From Candidatus Magasanikbacteria bacterium CG10_big_fil_rev_8_21_14_0_10_36_16 (lineage in GTDB: Bacteria > Patescibacteriota > Patescibacteriia > Magasanikbacterales > UBA922), in assembly GCA_002773185.1 (NCBI GenBank), contig PFBU01000012.1, positions 1 to 7,983 on the forward strand: a DNA stretch of 7,983 nt, read 5' to 3'. The notes under the pieces were generated by a model. The model made no database searches, was not told where the DNA came from, and saw only the letters and a program-made list of their open reading frames with translations. The position numbers and the translations under genes were made by a program. Positions 1-5,180 of this stretch are shown here, one piece after another; the stretch's first letter is position 1; every line of letters starts with the position of its first letter.

Positions 1-9
1 ACAGCAAGG

Positions 10-44
10 GGGTCCCTCGACTCCTTTCAGTCGCTCGGGATGAC
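10..44. repeat. Dispersed intergenic repeat, imperfect hairpin
   Basis: Read on the minus strand, this stretch starts GTCATCCCGAGCGACT and ends AGTCGAGGGACC. It matches a word I know as a recurrent intergenic repeat in many CPR and other bacterial draft genomes (the GTCATCCCGAGCG...GTCGAGGGA type). The sequence contains a 5-bp inverted repeat, CGACT at 18-22 with AGTCG at 29-33, extended outward by CCC/GGG at 14-16 and 37-39. It shares nothing with the C-rich palindromes further right, so it is a second repeat family. No coding potential was seen. Its function is unknown; the family assignment rests on memory of the motif. Confidence 0.6.
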
Positions 45-141
45 GCTTAAATGTTCAAGAAAAAGGTTCAACACTCGACCTATAGCAAATCTCCGCAAGG
101 TTGTGCGTAATTTTCTTGATTTTGATTAAAATTACTGTACA

Positions 142-160
142 CTCCCCCTACTAGGGGGAG
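142..160. repeat. Perfect C-rich palindrome, copy A (3' side of the DUF559 gene)
   Basis: CTCCCCCTA at 142-150 and TAGGGGGAG at 152-160 form a perfect 9-bp inverted repeat around a single central base. It lies 10 bp past the DUF559 stop codon. Its core matches copy B at 575-593 on the other side of the gene, but it lacks the extra AACCCTCTCC arm that B carries. In RNA it would make a very stable GC-rich hairpin that could block or stop transcription. No run of T follows on the minus strand, so it is not a textbook intrinsic terminator. Confidence 0.85.
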
Positions 161-170
161 AACTTTCTAA

Positions 171-554
171 TCAATCTAACTTATTTCCAGATTTTATTTT
201 TTTTACTTCAATCAAATGTCTTACTGTTGCTTCTCTTTCAAACAACACTTGTTCATTATAATATCTTATAACTTTGTAACCTGAATTTTCTAAATAATTT
301 TGTCTGTATTTATCTTTAATTTGTTTTGATTCATGGATATTACCATCTAGTTCAATAATCAATTTCAATTCATGGCAATAAAAATCTACAATATATTTTC
401 CAATTTGGAATTGTCGACGAAATTTTACACCAAGTTTTTTTGCTCTTATCTCATACCAAAATAATTGTTCAGCATTCGTAGGATTTTTTCTAAGAGTTTT
501 TCTTCTTTTGATGTAGTTTGGTTTATTTTTGAAATAGTCTGAATAGTATTGCAT
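171..554 (-). CDS. DUF559-family endonuclease-like protein
   Basis: This is a 127-aa protein of the DUF559 family (PF04480), a PD-(D/E)XK nuclease-fold group related to Vsr mismatch endonucleases. Visible family motifs are the N-terminal NPTNAEQLFWYEIR helix (about 24-37), KFRRQ (44-48), YIVDF with D57, IIELDG with E68 and D70, H74, D81 with R84, and GYKVIRYYN (92-100). D57 and E68/D70 are the likely metal-binding residues, so the active site looks intact. Length is normal for the family, which usually has about 110-130 aa. The ATG at 554 is favoured because GGAGAGGG lies 10 bases upstream, inside repeat copy B; this is the only gene in the window with a clear Shine-Dalgarno. It lies between palindromes A and B and apart from the operon. 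The molecular role of DUF559 proteins is poorly defined; involvement in moving or maintaining the repeats is my inference. Confidence 0.92.
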   Translation of the reverse strand: MQYYSDYFKNKPNYIKRRKTLRKNPTNAEQLFWYEIRAKKLGVKFRRQFQIGKYIVDFYCHELKLIIELDGNIHESKQIKDKYRQNYLENSGYKVIRYYNEQVLFEREATVRHLIEVKKIKSGNKLD

Positions 555-560
555 ATACGT

Positions 561-599
561 TTAACCCTCTCCAACTCCCCCTACCTGGGGGAGAGTTAA
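561..599. repeat. C-rich compound palindrome, copy B (5' side of the DUF559 gene)
   Basis: This copy reads TTAACCCTCTCCAA followed by the hairpin CTCCCCC (575-581), loop TACCT, GGGGGAG (587-593). The left arm CTCTCC (567-572) can alternatively pair with GGAGAG (590-595), and TTAA (561-564) with TTAA (596-599), so two competing hairpins are possible. The direct repeat TTAAC flanks the unit at 561-565 and 596-600. On the minus strand the left arm reads GGAGAGGG and sits where the Shine-Dalgarno of the DUF559 gene should be. It is the same family as copies C and D: AACCC, a pyrimidine run, AAC, then a hairpin. Confidence 0.85.
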
Positions 600-687
600 C
601 TTGTTTTTTATTACGTTTTTTTATTTATAAATAGATTCTTACCTTTTTAGGGGATGCTAGAATAGGTTATATAGAAGTATTGTTCGT

Positions 688-721
688 ATAACACTCTCTC
701 TAATCTGCCTGCCGGCAGGCA
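688..721. repeat. Perfect 16-bp palindrome with a degenerate repeat arm
   Basis: TGCCTGCCGGCAGGCA at 706-721 is a perfect palindrome with no spacer. Words of this kind recur in intergenic regions of CPR genomes as I remember them. To its left, AACACTCTCTCTAATCT at 690-706 resembles the left arm of copies B and C (AACCCTCTC, then TAACTCT). The stretch may therefore be a hybrid in which the hairpin of a C-rich repeat was replaced by a different palindrome. The palindrome itself is certain; the relation of the arm is tentative. Confidence 0.65.
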
Positions 722-768
722 TGGCTCCACCTACTAAAAAAAAGATTATATATTTAGTATTTAATTTT

Positions 769-804
769 CTCCTCCCCTTATAGCGGAGGTTGGGAGGGGT
801 TATA
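769..804 (-). repeat. C-rich compound palindrome, copy D (inverted relative to B and C)
   Basis: On the minus strand this reads TATAACCCCTCCCAA followed by a hairpin. On the plus strand, CCTCCCCT (771-778) pairs with AGCGGAGG (782-789) around the loop TAT, with one C-C mismatch (776/784). The AACCC left arm, the pyrimidine run and the AAC spacer line up with copies B and C, so it is the same family in the opposite orientation. It lies about 16 bp from copy C, left arm facing left arm. Confidence 0.8.
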
Positions 805-820
805 AAGTAGCAATGTCTGT

Positions 821-855
821 GTAACCCTCTCTAACTCTCCCTATAAGGGAGAGAA
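821..855 (+). repeat. C-rich compound palindrome, copy C (just past radA)
   Basis: This copy reads GTAACCCTCTCTAA followed by a perfect 8-bp hairpin, CTCTCCCT (835-842), loop ATA, AGGGAGAG (846-853). Compared with copy B, the stem has a C-to-T change matched by a G-to-A change on the other side, so pairing is kept. The hairpin begins 7 bp past the radA stop and could shield or end the operon transcript. The minus strand has no U-run after it, so intrinsic termination is uncertain. Confidence 0.85.
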
Positions 856-860
856 CCGCA

Positions 861-2216
861 CTAAGTTTGTTTTATCAACTCCGCAATATTCTTCACATCA
901 ATAATTTTGATATCAGTTTTGTTTTTATTTTTTCCCAAATGGGTGATGACGCGTTTCATACCAAGTCCATGACTTTCTTTGATTCTTTTTTCTAATTGTG
1001 CGATACTACGGACTTCGCCACCAAGACCGACTTCGCCAAAAACGACTAAGTCTTTGCCAAGTTCTTTGTCTTTAAACGAGCTAGCGATAGCTAGGCATAC
1101 TGCTAGGTCAGCCGCTGGTTCACTGGCTCTAATTCCTCCTACGACATTGATATGAATATCATATTGACCAAGATTGAGTCCAGCACGTTTTTGTAGCACG
1201 GCTGTGAGGACGTGAAGTCTATTCAAATCAAAACCACTAGCTTTGCGGACAGGGAAACCAAAACTTGTTTTGTTGACTAGTGCTTGTATCTCAATGAGTA
1301 GGGGTCTGGTACCTTCTATGAGACAGGTAATAACACTTCCTGGGGAGTTGTCTTCCCTTTCTTCTAGGAAACAGGCTGAAGGATTTTTGACAGCTTGTAA
1401 ACCAAATTCATTCATCTCAAAAATACCGACTTCGTCTGTCGCTCCAAAACGATTTTTGACCGTACGTAAAATTCTGTAACTGTGGTGTCTGTCACCTTCA
1501 AGATAAAGGACAGTGTCCACCATATGCTCAAGTGTGCGTGGACCAGCCACAGTGCCTTCTTTAGTCACGTGACCAATTATTATTATGGTAGTACTTGTTG
1601 CTTTGGCGACTTCGAGTAGCTTGGCAGTACAAACTCTGATTTGGTTAATATTACCAGCTTCACCTTCGACTTCTTCGGAATAAATTGTTTGGATACTATC
1701 AATAATAACCATGGTTGGTTTGGCTTTTTCAATCGTCGCACAAATAGTTTCAATGTTGGTTTCGTTGGCGAGGAATAGTTTGTCAGATTTGATATTCAGT
1801 CTATCAGCGCGCATCTTGATTTGTTCGACAGATTCTTCCCCAGAAATATAGATAGTAGGGGAGATGAGAGAAGCAAGTTGGATTGAAAGGGTAGATTTAC
1901 CAATCCCAGGTTCACCACCAAGTAGGACGAGACTTCCTGGCACGAAGCCAACATTATTGCCGTTCACATCACTACTACCAAGCACTCTATCTAATTCGGA
2001 AATTTTGGTACTGATTCTTTGTAATTCTTGTTTGCTTATTTGAGATAGACTCTTTGGTTCAAGAGCTTTGTAGCTAGCTTTTATTTTTTCTTTTTTTTCT
2101 ATAGTTTTTTCCGATTCAACAATCGTGCCCCATTTGCCACATTCAAGACAACGTCCAGACCATTTGGTAAATTGGGCGTCGCAGTTGGAGCAAGTGAAGA
2201 TAGTGGATGATGACAT
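861..2216 (-). CDS. radA: DNA repair protein RadA (Sms)
   Basis: RadA is a RecA-like hexameric ATPase that drives branch migration of recombination intermediates in the cytoplasm, in repair and in natural transformation. The 451-aa length is complete (E. coli RadA has about 460). In order: a C4 zinc ribbon (C9, C12, C23, C26), a linker, Walker A GGEPGIGKST (100-109, K107), Walker B MVIIDS (169-174), the RadA-specific KNRFG motif (254-258), and a C-terminal Lon-protease-like domain (about 290-440) with VVGGIRASEPAADLAV. In that domain the usual protease serine is not apparent, as is normal for RadA. An insert of about ten residues, SSDVNGNNVG (81-90), occurs before Walker A where most relatives have a short Gly turn. 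The ATG at 2216 fits because the zinc ribbon follows at once. It is only 5 bp after the fusion gene's stop with no Shine-Dalgarno, so translation is probably coupled. It is the last gene of the operon. Confidence 0.97.
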   Translation of the reverse strand: MSSSTIFTCSNCDAQFTKWSGRCLECGKWGTIVESEKTIEKKEKIKASYKALEPKSLSQISKQELQRISTKISELDRVLGSSDVNGNNVGFVPGSLVLLGGEPGIGKSTLSIQLASLISPTIYISGEESVEQIKMRADRLNIKSDKLFLANETNIETICATIEKAKPTMVIIDSIQTIYSEEVEGEAGNINQIRVCTAKLLEVAKATSTTIIIIGHVTKEGTVAGPRTLEHMVDTVLYLEGDRHHSYRILRTVKNRFGATDEVGIFEMNEFGLQAVKNPSACFLEEREDNSPGSVITCLIEGTRPLLIEIQALVNKTSFGFPVRKASGFDLNRLHVLTAVLQKRAGLNLGQYDIHINVVGGIRASEPAADLAVCLAIASSFKDKELGKDLVVFGEVGLGGEVRSIAQLEKRIKESHGLGMKRVITHLGKNKNKTDIKIIDVKNIAELIKQT

Positions 2217-2221
2217 AGTAG

Positions 2222-4516
2222 TTATTTGAAGAGTGGACCATTTTGGACAGTGGCGTTTGCTTTAGTTTTTATATCAGGAGGAATAGTAGTCTTCCAATTA
2301 TTCCAGCTACCAGCTTTTGCAACACAGCGTGTTGAGGGGTCTTTATCCCATTTATTGTAGCGAGCAGATAAAACAGAATTTTCAAAATGCCAATATTCGT
2401 CGCAATAGCGAACCCAACCTGCTTGACGCATTATTTCTTCGAGGATTAATTTGTATGGAGGTGATTCATTAAAAAAAACGTCTATGTAGGTAGTCTCATC
2501 TGGAGTTTTTAACGCTGTTGTTCCTGATCTGACTACTACGTTGCCATTTTGTTTCATTCCAATGTCTATAGCACCGCCTGTAGAGTGGGGGGCTATACAG
2601 CTTGGTGCTGCAATAAGACCCTCATTATTTGTCATCCATTTTGGTTGGTTTGCGACATACCTGGCAACAATACCTGTATTCCATAGTTGAGTTTGTGTGA
2701 TTACATCTCTATAGGCACTCTGTTGTTCACTAATAGTTAATTCAAAGCCATATGTTTTTGCAGTTTCAATTGCTGTTTTGAGTGCAGGGATAACTTCTGA
2801 GGATAACTTTATATTTTTGAAATTTCCAGAATCTATTCCTGTTGCGACTATATTGTTTGAAGTTTTGCATTCCCCTAAATAATCATAGAGATAAGGAAGT
2901 ACAATATTTTTTTGTTCAGGGCTAAGTGTCGACCAGATTTCAAAACCATTTGCAGCTTTTCCGTCTATTGTATCTGATTTGAAGTCATCAATATTTGGTT
3001 CTGAAATATCAGTAAAAATTTTAACAACAGTTCCATCAGCAGGAGGTGGTTGTCCGCTTCCGTTTAGGTGGGATGTTTCTTCTGAATCTGTGAATGATTT
3101 GTTTTCAAATAGCAATATTTGGATATTTTTAAAATTTACTAAGTTTGGATTGATTGTATACAAAAGGGCATAAGAAGTAGTGGCTATGACGACGGCAATA
3201 ATACTCATTATAATTCTTTTCTTACCTTTGGATACTAAATCATTGTTTCCGCCACTGGCCATGAGGGTGACGCCACCAATAATAATTCCAAATACAGCTA
3301 ATATGGAAATTATGATAATGCCATATTTGTAAACAGCAGCAATATATTCACCAAGATAAGGTACACTTAACCAAGTATTTCCGTAAGGGTCTACAATTTT
3401 CATTTTATCAAAACTAGCCTCAGAAAAGTTTAGTCCAGGAATATTTATTTTCAATATTGGTTTTTTTATTTCTATATTTATCTCACTCTGTGTCTGTACT
3501 GTTGATCCTTGACTTGTAGGGGTAGCGGCTCCGGCTTTTTCTATGGTACCTTTTCCGTTACACAGTGTACCATTTGCATGATCTACAAAACAATTGGAAA
3601 GTATTCCAGGATGGCTAGTGTCCTTTACAGAGACAACTTTGATTTTATTTGAAGTCATTTTGGCAGTAGCAGAACCACTATCTGTTGTACCATTTGACCC
3701 TTTATCATCTGCATTGTAATATATATAATAATTTTGGGCTACGTTAGATCGTACTACTGATTGACACCAATCAGCATAACAGGCATCAAACAAAAGAATA
3801 TTGTCTGGTTTGTATCCAGCTTGTTTTGCAATAGGTAATTTAGAAAAAAATTTGACACTGTTGCCACCTGCACTATGCCCCATGATAGTTAAAGTTTTTT
3901 GTGTGTAGCTTGGTACTATTAGTTTTAATTTTGTTGTAGCTTCATCAAAAAAACATTTGTATTGTTCATTCGTCATGGTTGAAGCAGTATTAAAATCTTT
4001 GCTGTTTGAAGCTATTTGGTAGAGACGTGGTATAAACATCACCCCAACTTTTCCAGAACTAGTCAAGTCCCTGATCTCAGTCGAAGCATGGTAGAGTGAT
4101 AAACGACCAGCTGTAGTATACAGCCTGTATACGTCATCTGTGGTTGGGCTTGCCACTGTCTCACTTGGGTAAGGATGATTCGCACTATCATTTGCGAATA
4201 ATAACCCATGAAAGAACACATAAGTATTGGTAATAGGAGTTCCATTTAGAGCACTCGCCGGTATGACAATTCCTTGAGGAGCTTGGATATGAGTCACATC
4301 ATCTTTCCACGTGTTGGAATTGATGTGGTTACTAGCTGGACCAACTGTACAGGTGCTCATGTAAGTGAATAAATATGTATCATTTTCAGTATATTCATGG
4401 TCGAAACCTGCAGGTAGATTCGTTACTACTTCTCCAGCTAATACTTTTTTTATATTGAAATTAAAAAACAAAAAGAATATAAATATAGTAATTAAAAAAA
4501 ATATTCTTTTTTTCAT
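2222..4516 (-). CDS. Secreted alpha/beta hydrolase – T4SS pilin-like hairpin – M15 (VanY-type) peptidase fusion
   Basis: This 764-aa protein has three parts. A signal peptide (residues 1-28, KKR then a Phe/Ile-rich core) leads into an alpha/beta hydrolase domain (about 95-310) with oxyanion motif FFHG (101-104), nucleophile elbow GHSAGG (S215), and likely Asp D270/D271 and His H302. Next are two membrane helices (about 396-418 and 433-455) joined by a Lys-rich loop (SGGNNDLVSKGKKR) and ending in LLYTINPNLV, typical of CPR T4SS-pilin/VirB2-like proteins. After a Pro/Gly linker (about 470-495) comes an M15 D-Ala-D-Ala carboxypeptidase domain (about 570-715) with zinc ligands H644 and D651 in PHSTGGAIDIG, and E707 and H710 in EYWHFE. 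With the loop inside, both enzyme domains face outward. The likely role of the M15 domain is trimming peptidoglycan peptides; the hydrolase substrate is unknown. It has ten cysteines, none in the membrane part, and follows a DsbA-like gene by 10 bp. Confidence 0.88.
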   Translation of the reverse strand: MKKRIFFLITIFIFFLFFNFNIKKVLAGEVVTNLPAGFDHEYTENDTYLFTYMSTCTVGPASNHINSNTWKDDVTHIQAPQGIVIPASALNGTPITNTYVFFHGLLFANDSANHPYPSETVASPTTDDVYRLYTTAGRLSLYHASTEIRDLTSSGKVGVMFIPRLYQIASNSKDFNTASTMTNEQYKCFFDEATTKLKLIVPSYTQKTLTIMGHSAGGNSVKFFSKLPIAKQAGYKPDNILLFDACYADWCQSVVRSNVAQNYYIYYNADDKGSNGTTDSGSATAKMTSNKIKVVSVKDTSHPGILSNCFVDHANGTLCNGKGTIEKAGAATPTSQGSTVQTQSEINIEIKKPILKINIPGLNFSEASFDKMKIVDPYGNTWLSVPYLGEYIAAVYKYGIIIISILAVFGIIIGGVTLMASGGNNDLVSKGKKRIIMSIIAVVIATTSYALLYTINPNLVNFKNIQILLFENKSFTDSEETSHLNGSGQPPPADGTVVKIFTDISEPNIDDFKSDTIDGKAANGFEIWSTLSPEQKNIVLPYLYDYLGECKTSNNIVATGIDSGNFKNIKLSSEVIPALKTAIETAKTYGFELTISEQQSAYRDVITQTQLWNTGIVARYVANQPKWMTNNEGLIAAPSCIAPHSTGGAIDIGMKQNGNVVVRSGTTALKTPDETTYIDVFFNESPPYKLILEEIMRQAGWVRYCDEYWHFENSVLSARYNKWDKDPSTRCVAKAGSWNNWKTTIPPDIKTKANATVQNGPLFK

Positions 4517-4526
4517 ATTTGTATTA

Positions 4527-5174
4527 TTATTGATTTAGGCCCAAAAGATCTTCCCATTGGTATTCCGCTTTGGGATTTTCTATTTGTTTGTTATCTATGA
4601 AAAAAGCTGGTACAGCTTGGACACTCAATATTTGGGCAATTTGTTTGGTGTTGTCTATATAAGTGGAGACTTCATCAGAATTGAGGCAGTTGTTTAATTT
4701 TTTGTCATTTAGTCCTATATCAGTTGCAATACCTTGTAGAGTAGTCTCTGACAAATTTGTGTTATTGGTAAAAGCAGATGTTTTAAAATCTATAAATTTA
4801 TTTTGTTTGTTGGCACAGTAGCCATACTTTTCAGAAGTTATGGATGAATAAGGGAATTCTGTTATTGGTAGGCCTTTCCAAATAACCTTGAACTTATTTG
4901 GATATTTGTTTATCAAATCTTCCAACATAGCACTTTGTTGGTTGCATGATTCACAAGAAAAATCTTCAAAAGCAATAATTGTAATTGGTGCTTTGGGACT
5001 GCCAATTATAGGATCTTCTGGATAGAGAGGAATTACAAATTGTTTTGGAGTGTTGTCTTGTTGGGCTACTTTTGGAAAAAGTGGTTGGTACTTGATTATT
5101 TGAATAAAAAAAGCTAGAGAGACCACCAAAAGGGCGGGTACAAAGATGGTTAGTAGTTTTTTTGTAGGAATCAT
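4527..5174 (-). CDS. Membrane-anchored DsbA-like thioredoxin-fold oxidoreductase
   Basis: This 215-aa protein has one N-terminal membrane anchor (about 8-28) and a DsbA/Thioredoxin_4 domain facing outside. Evidence: GSPKAPITIIAFEDFSCESC (58-77) carries the strand before the active site and the CxxC pair C74-E-S-C77, and QAVPAFFID (186-194) holds the cis-proline P189 and the following strand. A helical insert lies between them, with an extra Cys pair (C120, C163) as seen in some DsbA-like proteins. Its expected role is thiol oxidation, or isomerisation, of exported proteins. It lies 6 bp after the propeller gene and 10 bp before the ten-cysteine fusion gene, which is its most likely client. 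No Shine-Dalgarno is seen before ATG 5174, so coupling to the upstream gene is likely. Whether it acts as oxidase or reductase cannot be told from sequence. Confidence 0.9.
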   Translation of the reverse strand: MIPTKKLLTIFVPALLVVSLAFFIQIIKYQPLFPKVAQQDNTPKQFVIPLYPEDPIIGSPKAPITIIAFEDFSCESCNQQSAMLEDLINKYPNKFKVIWKGLPITEFPYSSITSEKYGYCANKQNKFIDFKTSAFTNNTNLSETTLQGIATDIGLNDKKLNNCLNSDEVSTYIDNTKQIAQILSVQAVPAFFIDNKQIENPKAEYQWEDLLGLNQ

Positions 5175-5180
5175 ATAAGT

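Larger units (their letters stand above)
555..860. other. Gene-free, repeat-packed intergenic region
   Basis: These 306 bp between the radA stop and the DUF559 start hold no gene I can support. They carry repeat copies B (561-599), D (769-804) and C (821-855), plus the perfect 16-bp palindrome at 706-721 with a degenerate repeat arm on its left. The remaining sequence (600-687 and 722-768) is AT-rich. It must contain the DUF559 promoter if that gene is transcribed on its own. A weak 6-bp inverted repeat, GTTATA at 666-671 with TATAAC at 687-692, is present, but I found no convincing -35/-10 pair. Confidence 0.8.

Noticed and set aside
60..110. tRNA or tRNA-remnant suggested by GGTTCAA-like words
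   Set aside because: No cloverleaf can be drawn: acceptor and anticodon stems are missing.
721..783. Plus-strand 20-codon reading frame (MAPPTKKKIIYLVFNFLLPL), a possible small hydrophobic peptide
   Set aside because: The ATG overlaps the end of the 16-bp palindrome and the frame ends inside repeat copy D. There is no usable Shine-Dalgarno spacing, so chance within repeats is the simpler explanation.
821..860. Copy C as a rho-independent terminator of the radA operon
   Set aside because: The hairpin is good and well placed, but no T-run follows on the minus strand, and the same hairpin occurs elsewhere as a repeat, so it is listed as a repeat.
555..860. CRISPR array
   Set aside because: The repeats differ in orientation, spacing and sequence, there are no equal-length spacers, and no cas gene is present in the window.
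1243..1479. Plus-strand reading frame of 78 aa opposite radA
   Set aside because: It lies wholly within the conserved coding sequence of radA and has no family-like motif.
2979..3173. Plus-strand reading frame of 64 aa opposite the fusion gene
   Set aside because: It lies inside the linker and membrane part of the well-supported minus-strand gene and has no recognisable features.
4063..4245. Minus-strand 60-aa frame in another phase within the fusion gene
   Set aside because: It overlaps the hydrolase domain in the wrong frame, and the hydrolase motifs show which frame is real.
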